Shown: positions 39,427 to 50,900 of the stretch, piece after piece
Position numbering within the stretch: the first letter of the stretch is position 1
How the letters are laid out: every line of letters starts with the position of its first letter
The notes under the pieces: model-generated
The model's database searches: none
Told to the model about the DNA's origin: nothing
Seen by the model: only the letters and a program-made list of their open reading frames with translations
Source: Bacilli bacterium
GTDB lineage: Bacteria > Bacillota_I > Bacilli_A > Izemoplasmatales > Hujiaoplasmataceae
Assembly (NCBI GenBank): GCA_018399755.1
Contig: JAGYOE010000004.1
Location: forward strand, 1-64,000
Direction: 5' to 3'
Length of the DNA: 64,000 nt
Position numbers and translations under genes: made by a program

Positions 39427-39455
39427 AGTATAATATATTTTTAATTGTTTGTAAA
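39427..39455 (-). promoter_or_regulatory. Promoter of the padR-jetABC operon
   Basis: On the minus strand TTTACA (39450-39455) and TATACT (39427-39432) are separated by 17 bp. It precedes the operator array and padR. Confidence 0.7.
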
Positions 39456-39478
39456 TATAATTTCAAAAAAAACCAAAA

Positions 39479-39502
39479 AAAATACCAGAAAATCTGGTAT
39501 TA
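39479..39502 (-). terminator. Terminator of the hrcA-grpE-dnaK-dnaJ operon
   Basis: AATACCAGA and TCTGGTATT form a perfect stem around AAA, followed on the minus strand by a T-run. The dnaJ stop (39500-39502) overlaps the stem. Confidence 0.85.
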
Positions 39503-40627
39503 TTTTGTGAAGTTTGTCTTAAATTTATGCCAAAACCCTTTATTATCATCGGGATCATCTTCGATTTTAGCTAATTCTTCAAATAAACGTTTTTGTTCTG
39601 ATGATAATTTTTTAGGTGTCACTACAGTTACAATAACATGTTGATCGCCTTTTTGTTTAGTTCTAACATTTATCATTCCTTTACTTTTTAATCTGAATTT
39701 AGATTCTGATTGTGTTCCCGCAGGCACCTTTAACATCACATCTCCATAAACTGTAGGGACTTTAATTTCATCACCTAATGCAGCTTGAGAAAAAGTTATC
39801 GGTTGGGTTACGATTAAATCATCACCTTGTCTAATATATTTATCTGATGGATTAACCTTGATTAAAATATATAAATCACCATTAGGTCCACCATTTTGAC
39901 CTTTATTACCGTATCCGGCTAATCGAATGTGTTGATTATTATCAATTCCTGCTGGTACTTTTACTTCTACGGTTTTAGTAACTCTTTCTACACCTTCACC
40001 ATTACAATTTGGACATTTATTTTTAATTTCTTTACCTGTTCCACCACAGGTTGGACAAGTTGCTTGAGTTCTTGTTCTACCAAAAATAGTTTGTTCTTCC
40101 ATAATAACAGTACCATTACCATTACATCTAGTACAGGTTTTGATATCACTTTTTGATTTCGCTCCTGTCCCATGGCAAACATGACATTCATCATATACAG
40201 GTATTTTGATTTTTTCTTTTTTTCCAAAAACCGCTTCTTCAAATTTAATATTCATTACTTTGCGAATATCAGAGCCTTTTCTTGGGGCATTTCTTCTTGC
40301 ACTTCTAGAACGAGATTGTCCGCCTCCAAAAAAGCTAGAAAATATATCACTAAAGTCAAAATCACCAAATCCACTTGAACTAAAGCCCCCTTGGCCAAAA
40401 CCTCCGCCTGGAGCTTGGTGGCCAAATTGATCATACTGAGCTTTTTTCTGTGAATCTGATAAGACATCATATGCTTCTTGAACTTCTTTAAAGCGTTTTT
40501 CTGCGTCTTTTTCAGTAGAAACATCAGGGTGATATTTTTTTGCTAGTTTACGATAGGCCTTTTTTATTTCTTCGCTAGAAGCTGACTTATCTAATCCGAG
40601 TATCTCATAATAATCTCTCTTGCTCAT
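39500..40627 (-). CDS. dnaJ: Chaperone protein DnaJ
   Basis: Co-chaperone that delivers clients to DnaK and stimulates its ATPase. The 375-residue type I protein has the J domain with HPD (residues 33-35), a Gly/Phe-rich linker with a GGFGQGG stretch, four zinc-finger repeats ([32 protein letters not shown]) and the two C-terminal beta domains. It is the last gene of the heat-shock operon. Confidence 0.97.
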   Translation of the reverse strand: MSKRDYYEILGLDKSASSEEIKKAYRKLAKKYHPDVSTEKDAEKRFKEVQEAYDVLSDSQKKAQYDQFGHQAPGGGFGQGGFSSSGFGDFDFSDIFSSFFGGGQSRSRSARRNAPRKGSDIRKVMNIKFEEAVFGKKEKIKIPVYDECHVCHGTGAKSKSDIKTCTRCNGNGTVIMEEQTIFGRTRTQATCPTCGGTGKEIKNKCPNCNGEGVERVTKTVEVKVPAGIDNNQHIRLAGYGNKGQNGGPNGDLYILIKVNPSDKYIRQGDDLIVTQPITFSQAALGDEIKVPTVYGDVMLKVPAGTQSESKFRLKSKGMINVRTKQKGDQHVIVTVVTPKKLSSEQKRLFEELAKIEDDPDDNKGFWHKFKTNFTK

Positions 40628-40657
40628 AATATCACCCTTTCTTTAATTTGTTTTTGT

Positions 40658-43154
<2,497 letters not shown>

Positions 43155-43158
43155 AACA

Positions 43159-44169
43159 TTACTCCTCTTCATATAATTTTTGTATGTGTTTAGCAATATA
43201 TTTAATTAAGGGAATCGCTTTACGATAATCCATCCGTTTAGGTCCAACTAATGATACAGTTCCTTTTTCGCCATCTTGAGTATCATAAGTCGAAGAAATA
43301 ACTGTAATATCTTTCATAGTAGTAACTTGATTTTCCGTGCCTATTTTAACTGAAATACCTTCTTCTTCGGAATCAATTATCTTAAAAATTTCCTTATTTT
43401 CAATTGTTGAAATAAACTCTCTTAATTTATCAATATCATTAAACTCAGGTTGATATAACATATTAGCTTGACCAGTTAAATAATATCTTGATTGAGCAAA
43501 TTTTGAAAATGCTTCAATAAATGAATCAACAATAGTTTCGCGATATTTTAATAATTCTTTAATTTGATTATGTTCAATTTCATAATGTAATTTTTCTGAA
43601 ACCTTTGAAATTGGTGTATCTCTTAATAATTCATTTAATAAATCAATTACTTTTGTTAATTCATCAACATCCATATCTTGATCAATGTTTATTTCTCTTG
43701 ATTCAACATAACCATAATTTGTAATAACTAAAATCAATCCATGGGTTGAACTTAACTGCACTAATTGAACTTTTTTTACTTTAGAATTATAAGCATTAGG
43801 ACCTAAAGAAATAGCTGTACAATTAGTAGCTTCAGAAAGTAAATTTATAGCTTCCTTAATAATAATATCTCTTTCCGCTTCCTTATTTGAAAAAATCTTT
43901 TCAAACTCAAAAAATCCATCTGTATCTTCCTCTATAGTTTTAGCTACGGTTTCAATATAATATCTATAGCCTTTCTCAGAAGGAATTCTACCTGATGAAG
44001 TATGCGTTTTTTCTATATAACCTAAATCTTCTAAAACACTCATTTCATTTCTAATAGTAGCTGATGAAACTTTTAGTTGTTTAGCCAGAGATTTAGAACC
44101 TATTGGTTCAGCTGTCTTAACGTATTCATCAACTATTAGTTTTAATATTTTTACTTGTCTTTCAGTCAT
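43159..44169 (-). CDS. hrcA: Heat-inducible transcription repressor HrcA
   Basis: Repressor that binds CIRCE elements and depends on GroEL for activity. The 336-residue protein has an N-terminal winged helix (TERQVKILKLIVDEYVKTAEPIG, then VSSATIRNEMSVLEDLGYIEK) and the conserved HTSSGRIPSEKGYRYY motif. It is the first gene of hrcA-grpE-dnaK-dnaJ, with two CIRCE copies upstream, so it controls its own operon. Confidence 0.96.
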   Translation of the reverse strand: MTERQVKILKLIVDEYVKTAEPIGSKSLAKQLKVSSATIRNEMSVLEDLGYIEKTHTSSGRIPSEKGYRYYIETVAKTIEEDTDGFFEFEKIFSNKEAERDIIIKEAINLLSEATNCTAISLGPNAYNSKVKKVQLVQLSSTHGLILVITNYGYVESREINIDQDMDVDELTKVIDLLNELLRDTPISKVSEKLHYEIEHNQIKELLKYRETIVDSFIEAFSKFAQSRYYLTGQANMLYQPEFNDIDKLREFISTIENKEIFKIIDSEEEGISVKIGTENQVTTMKDITVISSTYDTQDGEKGTVSLVGPKRMDYRKAIPLIKYIAKHIQKLYEEE

Positions 44170-44181
44170 ATAAAAACCCCT

Positions 44182-44208
44182 TTAGCACTCCTTATTTTTG
44201 AATGCTAA
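44182..44208. promoter_or_regulatory. CIRCE operator (proximal copy)
   Basis: TTAGCACTC, 9 bp, GAATGCTAA: eight of nine positions of the right arm match the consensus GAGTGCTAA. It lies downstream of the -10 and just before hrcA. Confidence 0.92.
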
Positions 44209-44212
44209 TGAT

Positions 44213-44241
44213 ATTATACTAAAGACCATTAGCAATGTCAA
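44213..44241 (-). promoter_or_regulatory. Consensus SigA promoter of the hrcA operon
   Basis: On the minus strand TTGACA (44236-44241) and TATAAT (44213-44218) are both perfect and are separated by exactly 17 bp. It sits between the two CIRCE elements, and the distal one covers the -35. Confidence 0.93.
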
Positions 44242-44255
44242 GTTTTGAGTGCTAA
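44229..44255. promoter_or_regulatory. CIRCE operator (distal copy)
   Basis: TTAGCAATG, 9 bp, GAGTGCTAA: the right arm is perfect and the left arm has two changes from TTAGCACTC. It overlaps the -35 of the hrcA promoter. Confidence 0.88.
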
Positions 44256-44350
44256 AAATTTTAATATTCAAGCTATTAATAATAAGGATATTTATCATAA
44301 AAATATAACAAAATAATATTTTTATTACCTTAATACTTCTTTTATATACA

Positions 44351-44379
44351 TTGCAAAGTTTATCTTTAAAATGTATAAT
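44351..44379 (+). promoter_or_regulatory. Promoter of the first Gfo/Idh gene
   Basis: TTGCAA (44351-44356) and TATAAT (44374-44379) are separated by 17 bp, 35 bp before the start codon. Confidence 0.75.
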
Positions 44380-44414
44380 TAAAGAGTAAAGTTTATTAAA
44401 AGAGGGGAATGTTT

Positions 44415-45536
44415 ATGAATAAATTTAAAACTGCTGTTGTAGGTGCAGGGTTTATTGGAGTAGCTCATATTGAAGCTTTAAGAAGGTTGGGCAATGTTGA
44501 TGTTGTCGCTTTATGTGATAAATATAACTCAGAAAAGAAAGCTAAAGAATTATATATTGAACATAGTTACAGCAATTACAAAAAAATGATAGATGAGATC
44601 GATTTAGATTTTATTCACATATGTACGCCAAATAATACACATTTTGATATTGCTAAATACGCTTTAGAAAATAACATAAACGTGATATTAGAAAAACCAA
44701 TGACATTTACAGTTAAAGAAGCTGAGATTTTAACATCTTTAGCAAAAGATAAACAATTAATTAATGTTATTAACTTCCATAATCGTTTATATCCAACTAA
44801 TATTCATATAAAAAATATGATTGAAGCTAATGAAATTGGTGATATTATATCAATTAATGGAGCTTATTTACAAGATTGGTTATTATTTGATACGGATTAC
44901 TCTTGGCGATTAAACTCCAATGAATCAGGTTTAACAAGAACTGTTGCTGATATAGGCTCGCATTGGATGGATTTAGTAGAATATTTAACTGGATTAAAAA
45001 TTAAAGCAGTATTTGCAGAATTTAAAACCCATTACAAAAAAAGAAAAAAAGCTTTAGGTGAAACTAAATCTTTTTCAACTCAAGCTAATACCGATTTTAA
45101 GGAAGTTGAAATAAATACAGAAGATATTGCTTTGATATTGTTTAGATTTGATAATGGAGCAATCGGTAATGTTACACTATCGCAAATGTCAGCCGGAAAC
45201 AAAAATAATTTAGTCGTTAATATTTCCGGTACTAAAGCATCTATAAATTGGTCATTAGCTGATTTAGAAAACATTAAAATTGGTTTTCGCGATAAACCAA
45301 ATGAAATAATTCCTAAAGATTTTTTAATTACAAATGATGCTATTACTGCTATTGACTTTCCAAGCGGACACACAGAAGGGTTTCCTGACGTTATTAAACA
45401 AGTCTTTAAAGAAGTCTATTCTAAAGCAAAAATCAAACATCACGCAACATTCAAGGACGGTTTAAGACAAATGATTATTTGCGAAAAAATTTATGAAAGT
45501 GCTAAAAAAAATAAATGGATTGAGATAAGTAATTAA
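44415..45536 (+). CDS. Gfo/Idh/MocA family oxidoreductase
   Basis: NAD(P)-dependent sugar or cyclitol dehydrogenase family. The 373-residue protein has an N-terminal Rossmann domain with AVVGAGFIGVAHIEAL, the family motif EKPMTFT (about residue 95), and the C-terminal domain with TVADIGSHWMDLVEYLTG, where Asp and His are catalytic. The ATG at 44415 is chosen because GAGGGG lies 7 bases before it; the ATG at 44409 is too close. The substrate cannot be told. It is followed by a second member of the family 68 bp later, so the pair was probably acquired or duplicated with the sugar genes. Confidence 0.85.
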   Translation: MNKFKTAVVGAGFIGVAHIEALRRLGNVDVVALCDKYNSEKKAKELYIEHSYSNYKKMIDEIDLDFIHICTPNNTHFDIAKYALENNINVILEKPMTFTVKEAEILTSLAKDKQLINVINFHNRLYPTNIHIKNMIEANEIGDIISINGAYLQDWLLFDTDYSWRLNSNESGLTRTVADIGSHWMDLVEYLTGLKIKAVFAEFKTHYKKRKKALGETKSFSTQANTDFKEVEINTEDIALILFRFDNGAIGNVTLSQMSAGNKNNLVVNISGTKASINWSLADLENIKIGFRDKPNEIIPKDFLITNDAITAIDFPSGHTEGFPDVIKQVFKEVYSKAKIKHHATFKDGLRQMIICEKIYESAKKNKWIEISN

Positions 45537-45604
45537 TTATACTAATAAATACTATGTTTTTAATATGAGATAGATAATAAAAAAATAAATTATGAGGTGA
45601 AAAT

Positions 45605-46585
45605 ATGATTAAAATTGGAGTTATTGGCGCAGGATTTATTGCAAATAAGTTTTGTGAAGCTGTAAATAAAGGTGAAATGGATGGAAAACTATACGCGATT
45701 GGATCTCGCGGTCTTAAAAAAGCTAAAGAATTCAAACAAAGACATAGGTTTATAAAAGCATATGGGTCTTATCAAGATCTTTACAATGATAAAGATATTG
45801 ATTTGATATATCTAGCTACTCCACATGGTTTACATTATAACCATATGATGGAAATACTTGATTATAAGAAAAATATTATTTGTGAAAAACCTTTTACCCT
45901 AAACGCTAAACAAGCAAAAGAAGTCTTTAATAAGGCAAAAGATAAAAATGTTTTTATTATGGAAGCTATGTGGACGAGATTTCTTCCAACTATTCGTGAA
46001 GTTAAAAAACTTATCACCGAAGATATCATTGGTGATGTTGTAAAACTCGAAGCCGACTTTTGCTTTAAACCTAATAAAAATGATGATAATCGCTTATTTC
46101 AACCTAAACTAGGCGGTGGTGCTTTATTAGATGTAGGGATTTATCCAATTACATTTGCCAATTTGTTTATGGGAAGACCTAAAAACTTTGATAGCGAAGT
46201 GAAAATGTATAAAACCGGTGTTGATATTGCAGAAACTATCTATTATAACTATCCTGATGGCCAAGCAATATTAAAAGCTGCACTAAACTATGAATTACCA
46301 CTTGAAGCTAGAATATCTGGCACAAAAGGAAAAGTAATAATTGAAGGTCTTCATGAAACAGAATCTGCTGTAATATATGATGAAAAAAGACAAACTTATA
46401 AAACGTATACAAATACCACATGATGCAAATGGATTTGAGTACGAAATAAAAGAAGCTTAGATTGTATCAATGCGGGAAAACGAGAAAGTGATATTGTATC
46501 TCATGCAATAACCTTATCTGTTTTGAAACAAATGGATCAAATTAGAGATAGTTGGAACTTCTATTACCCACACAAGAAAAACTAA
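45605..46585 (+). pseudogene. Second Gfo/Idh/MocA oxidoreductase gene, broken near its 3' end
   Basis: The open frame gives 272 residues with IGVIGAGFIANKF, the EKPFTLNAKQAKEVF motif, the active-site segment GGGALLDVGIYPITFANLFMG split over residues 174-194, and the C-terminal beta sheet, then stops at 46423. Coding continues in the +1 frame (HDANGFEYEIKEA) to about 46458, and then in a third frame (CINAGKRESDIVSHAITL ... WNFYYPHKKN) to TAA at 46583-46585. The span of 981 bp would encode 326 residues, the normal size for the family. The two frame breaks are 40 bp apart. Either the gene is broken or the base calls are wrong; the N-terminal catalytic part is intact. Confidence 0.75.
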
Positions 46586-46597
46586 TTTAATACATCA

Positions 46598-46625
46598 AAA
46601 ACCCCACCAAGATTTGTGGGGTTTT
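46598..46625. terminator. Bidirectional terminator between the convergent sugar genes
   Basis: AAAACCCCAC and GTGGGGTTTT form a perfect 10-bp stem around an 8-base loop. It ends the Gfo/Idh gene on one strand and the xylose operon on the other. Confidence 0.9.
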
Positions 46626-46647
46626 ACTATAAATAAGTATTAAACTT

Positions 46648-47831
46648 TTATTTATATGGTGTGAAGTCGATATCTTCAAATGCAGAATCTTCTTCATCTT
46701 TATAGCCTGTAGCAAAATTAAATCATATAAGTATTTTGTTTGTCATCAATTGTTAAAGTATCAATTGGTGAATAAGCTGTGTCAGCACCATCAATTGATG
46801 GACCTTCTTGAAACACCATTATCCCAATCTTCACCATCAATAATGTTTTTAGCGATTTGTACTGAGTCAGCAACTAATTTAGGAAGTATCTTAAATACTG
46901 TCATAGTTTGTGTTCCTTGACCAGCTTCTTCATCACCCATTAATGAAGCTAAAGCAGTGTTTGATGCATCTTGACCAGTTGTATAATAGTTTTCATATGC
47001 ATTATTCTCTAATTTAGAGAATTTAAACGAATAGCAAAATGAAGTATCATCATTTGGAGCCAATACATAAACATCTTCACTTGAATAATCGCCTAATGTA
47101 GCAACTAAAGCTGAAGCTTTTGTTGCTGCAGTTTGAGCATTCCAGTCAGTATCAACTGGTAACATAGCTTGTTGTAAAGCATCTTTTGCATCATCATCGA
47201 AAGTATCTTCAGTATAGAAGTCTAAATCAGTGAAAGTATCATCAACATTAATGATATTGAACATATCAAATTCAGGTTGAATTTCTTCCATTGCTCCACC
47301 AAAGAAATAAGTAGCATTTGGCCAGTCAGCAACTCTACCAGCAAAAATAGCTAAATCACAAGGATTTGTTTCTGAACATCCGTTTGCTTCTGCCATTTCA
47401 ACTAAGTGACCACCTTGAGCTTTTCCAACTTCCCAACTATTAAAAGTTGTATAATAGTCAGCTTTTGTTTCATCATCTTTCATAGCCATACGGTCATGTG
47501 CAATAAGAGTTACTCCAGCTTCATTTGCAGCTTGAGCAGCACCTGCACCAGAACCTTCCGCAGTTATAATGATTACTTCTGCGCCTTTAGCGATTAAAGC
47601 ATCTACGTTAGTTTTTTCTTTTGCTTCATCACCTTCTGAGAATAGGATTTCATACTCATATCCATCTCCTAAAGCATCTAATTCATCTTCAAAGAATCTA
47701 CCATCTTGATTTGCCCATCTTTCTTCAGATGCATCTGGTAATACTACACCAATTTTAATTACTTGACTATCACAACCTGCAAGAGGTAATAATAAAACTA
47801 GTGCAAAAACTAATACAATTAATTTCTTCAT
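46648..47831 (-). pseudogene. Xylose-type ABC transporter substrate-binding lipoprotein gene, with two frame breaks at its 3' end
   Basis: The open frame (47831-46791) encodes 346 residues: lipoprotein signal (MKKLIVLVFALVLLLPLAGC, lipobox Cys20), then IKIGVVLPDASEERW and the type 1 periplasmic binding fold with IAHDRMAM and VYVLAPNDDT. The protein is like the ChvE/XylF multiple-sugar receptors. The C-terminal part is cut short, but coding continues in the +1 frame (VFQEGPSIDGADTAYSPI to YMI) and then in the next frame (NFATGYKDEEDSAFEDI ... TPYK) to TAA at 46648-46650. These are missing C-terminal pieces of the normal protein. Either two real frameshifts or base-call errors explain this. It is the last gene of the xylose operon. 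Confidence 0.78.
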
Positions 47832-47867
47832 TTCATTCTCCTTTATAAAATTTTTTTATTTTTAAGT

Positions 47868-47884
47868 GTGATTACTATAATCAC
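47868..47884 (-). repeat. Perfect hairpin between the permease and binding-protein genes
   Basis: GTGATTA-CTA-TAATCAC is a 17-bp perfect palindrome 6 bp after the permease stop and 37 bp before the binding-protein start. It may attenuate read-through or stabilise the upstream message. Confidence 0.6.
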
Positions 47885-47889
47885 AAAAC

Positions 47890-49320
47890 TTAAACCTTAA
47901 TCATGTCTTGATAATCTTCTTCATTAGAAGATCTAATCTTATTCTTAATTCTACTATATTGAGACTTAGCGTTAGTCAATTCATATTCATATTCAATAAG
48001 TGGTTCGTCAGTTTTTTTGGCAGACGCTAATTTTTGCTTAGCTTCTTTAAGATTCTGCTTCGCTTTGGTGTATTCTTCAGCATATTTTCTTTTTGCATAA
48101 TACATTCCCACTAAATCAACAGGTCGAATATTTCTCGTATAAATATCAAAAACAACAGCCATTAACAAAACACTACCTAATACGATTGGTTCAATATTTG
48201 AATCAAATCCAGCTAATGCCATACCATTTTTTAATGACATAATAACAACAGCACCTATAACAGAGTTAACTATTTTACCAATACCTCCACTTGCAGAAGC
48301 ACCGCCAATAAATGTAGCCGCAATTGCATATAACTCCCAAAATGGTCCGTGATTAGGTGAAGTATTTTGTACATAAGACGCATACATTACCCCAGATATT
48401 AAAGCTAAAATACCCATTGAGATAAAAACTATAATAATAATTGTAGTTACTTTTATTCCTGACAATTCAGCTGCTTCAGGATTACCACCAACAGCATAAA
48501 TCCTTCGACCAAGAGTAGTTTTCGTAGTAAAGAAGAAATATACTAGCATAACCACCAGTGTAATTAACAGTAAATAAGATACTCCTCTATAAGAAGCTAA
48601 ATTAAAAGCAATAAACAATAAGACAAATATAACAAATAAAGTTTTTGTGATATAAATTTGTTTAGATTCGTTTTCGATACCAAGTTTTCTATTCTTTCGT
48701 CTTTTTAATATTGAAGATACAACAATTAAAATAACAATCAAAATACCCATTATAAAAGTAATCATATCTAATCCGCCTATTTTAGCAGTACTTAGATATC
48801 CAACTCCAATTTTATTAAAAAATTCATTTGAAGTAGGTATTGTTCTATTATTTGTCATTAACATTAAGAAGCCTTTAAAAATAAACATACCAGCTAGTGT
48901 AATAACAAAGGATGGAACTTTAATTTTAGCTACAAAAAACCCTTTGAAAATACCAACAAAAACAGTAATTAACAATGCGCTAAATAAGGCTAATGGTATT
49001 GAACCGTGAAGATTTTCAACCGAAACTACAACATAAGCGCCTAAAAACGCTCCAAGATAACCAACAGATAAATCAATTTGTCTAGTTACAATAACCAAAG
49101 TCATACCAACTGCTAAAACCGCTACATAAGCAGTTTGATTTAGCAAATTAGTAAAATTAATTGGTCCTAAAAATAAACCATTGGTCATAATCGCAAAGAT
49201 TAAAAATACTATAGTTAAAGCAATATACATTCCGTAATCACGAATGTTAGTTCTAAACATTGAAATGATTACATAAAAATATCTTAAAACAGGATTAATT
49301 TTCTTAATTTCGTTTTTCAT
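47890..49320 (-). CDS. ABC transporter permease for xylose or other sugars, with a C-terminal coiled-coil extension
   Basis: The 476-residue protein is a BPD-transport permease of the XylH/GguB (CUT2) type, with about ten hydrophobic segments, the conserved GGIGKIVNSVIGAVVIMSL helix and AVGGNPEAAELSGI loop. After the last helix there is a soluble stretch of about 70 residues that is rich in Glu, Lys and Ala (KYAEEYTKAKQNLKEAKQKL ... SRIKNKIRSSNEEDYQDMI), predicted by eye to be coiled coil. I do not know it from the standard family. It lies 14 bp from the ATPase gene. Confidence 0.82.
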   Translation of the reverse strand: MKNEIKKINPVLRYFYVIISMFRTNIRDYGMYIALTIVFLIFAIMTNGLFLGPINFTNLLNQTAYVAVLAVGMTLVIVTRQIDLSVGYLGAFLGAYVVVSVENLHGSIPLALFSALLITVFVGIFKGFFVAKIKVPSFVITLAGMFIFKGFLMLMTNNRTIPTSNEFFNKIGVGYLSTAKIGGLDMITFIMGILIVILIVVSSILKRRKNRKLGIENESKQIYITKTLFVIFVLLFIAFNLASYRGVSYLLLITLVVMLVYFFFTTKTTLGRRIYAVGGNPEAAELSGIKVTTIIIIVFISMGILALISGVMYASYVQNTSPNHGPFWELYAIAATFIGGASASGGIGKIVNSVIGAVVIMSLKNGMALAGFDSNIEPIVLGSVLLMAVVFDIYTRNIRPVDLVGMYYAKRKYAEEYTKAKQNLKEAKQKLASAKKTDEPLIEYEYELTNAKSQYSRIKNKIRSSNEEDYQDMIKV

Positions 49321-49333
49321 TTAATCTGTCCCC

Positions 49334-50860
49334 CTAAACAACAGTAGCTTTATGCATAATCTTTTCAGCTGTTGCTTCTTCTTTATCAAATTCTGCAGTT
49401 TGAAGTCCTTCAGCAATAACATAGATTCGATCACACATTCCTAAAATTTCTGGTAATTCTGAAGAAATAATTAAGATGCTCATTCCTTTAGAAACTAAAT
49501 CATTAATTATTGTATAAATTTCATATTTAGCACCAACATCAATTCCTCTCGTAGGTTCATCTAAGATAAGAATTTTTGGTTCGGCAAATAACCATTTAGC
49601 AACTTGAACTTTTTGTTGATTACCACCGCTTAAATTTTTAAGTTGCTGATATATCGAAGGGGTTTTAATATCTAAATCTTTAACGTATTTTTTAGCAAAG
49701 AAAGATTGTTTAAAGAAGTTTAATATTCCATTTTTTGAAATCTTTTTTAATGACGATAAACAGATATTTTGGCCAATATTTTCTCCAAGAATTAAACCAT
49801 CTTTTTTTCTATCTTCAGACACATATGCTATGCCATGTTTTATTGCTGCTTGAGGATGACTAAATTCTACATGTTTTTCATTAACAATAATACCGCCCGA
49901 AATCTTATATTCATCAATATTACCAAAAACACTATGAGCAAATTCCGTTCTACCAGCTCCCATAAGCCCGGATAGACCTACAACTTCGCCTTCTTTAAGT
50001 TTAATATTTGCATCATTAACTATATATCTATTTAAATTTCTGTCATATGCATTAAAGTGAATAGTTTCAAAAACTACTTTGCCACCTTTAAATTTTGGCC
50101 GTTCAGGAAAAATATCATCAATTTGTCTACCAACCATATGGCGAATAATTTCGTGCTCGTTAATTTCGTCAGAATCCATTCTTGTAATAACTTTTCCATC
50201 TCTTAGAATAGTTAATGAATCAGCAACAGCTTCGACTTCCCTTAATTTATGAGAAATCATAATTGAGGTTATTCCCTTTTTCTTCAGTTCAACCAAAAGA
50301 TTAAGTAAATTTTCACTATCATTTTCATTTAATGCAGCAGTTGGTTCATCTAAAATTAATAACTTAACATCTTGACTAAGTGCCTTAGCAATTTCTATTA
50401 ATTGTTGTTTACCAACACCCAAAGAACGGACTAAACTATCAAGATTAACATCTAAACCAACAATATCAAGGTATTTTTTAGCAAGTTTTTTAGTTTCAAT
50501 CCAATCAATAACACCTTGCTTATTGGCAACTTCATGCCCAACATAAATGTTTTCATAAACTGTCAAATCAGGAAACAATGCTAATTCTTGATTTATGATA
50601 ACAATACCTTCTTTAACAGAATCTTTAATTCCACTAAAATGTTTTATTTCTCCGTTAAATACAATGTCACCTGAGTATGAGCCGGAAGAATATATACCAC
50701 TTAAGACTTTCATTAAAGTTGATTTTCCTGCACCATTTTCGCCAACTATAAAATGAATTTCGCCTCTATCAACATGAATATCAACTTCATCTAAGGCTCT
50801 AACACCAGGAAATGTTTTAGTAATAGATCTCATCACTAAAATCTTTTCATTTTCAGACAA
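49334..50860 (-). CDS. Sugar ABC transporter ATP-binding protein (tandem ABC domains)
   Basis: CUT2-type ATPase with two fused ABC domains (508 residues). The first domain has Walker A VGENGAGKSTL and the LLILDEPTAAL Walker B. The second has a degenerate Walker A, GLMGAGRTEF, signature LSGGNQQKVQVAKWLF and Walker B ILILDEPTRGID. This asymmetry is normal for RbsA/XylG/GguA proteins. It belongs to the xylose operon with its permease and binding protein. Confidence 0.9.
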   Translation of the reverse strand: MSENEKILVMRSITKTFPGVRALDEVDIHVDRGEIHFIVGENGAGKSTLMKVLSGIYSSGSYSGDIVFNGEIKHFSGIKDSVKEGIVIINQELALFPDLTVYENIYVGHEVANKQGVIDWIETKKLAKKYLDIVGLDVNLDSLVRSLGVGKQQLIEIAKALSQDVKLLILDEPTAALNENDSENLLNLLVELKKKGITSIMISHKLREVEAVADSLTILRDGKVITRMDSDEINEHEIIRHMVGRQIDDIFPERPKFKGGKVVFETIHFNAYDRNLNRYIVNDANIKLKEGEVVGLSGLMGAGRTEFAHSVFGNIDEYKISGGIIVNEKHVEFSHPQAAIKHGIAYVSEDRKKDGLILGENIGQNICLSSLKKISKNGILNFFKQSFFAKKYVKDLDIKTPSIYQQLKNLSGGNQQKVQVAKWLFAEPKILILDEPTRGIDVGAKYEIYTIINDLVSKGMSILIISSELPEILGMCDRIYVIAEGLQTAEFDKEEATAEKIMHKATVV

Positions 50861-50900
50861 TTACTTCACCCCTGTCCTAATATATATTAATGTAAAAACT

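Noticed and set aside
39929-40524. Frames overlapping dnaJ on both strands (65-90 codons)
   Set aside because: They lie wholly inside a strongly conserved gene and have no ribosome site or recognisable motif.
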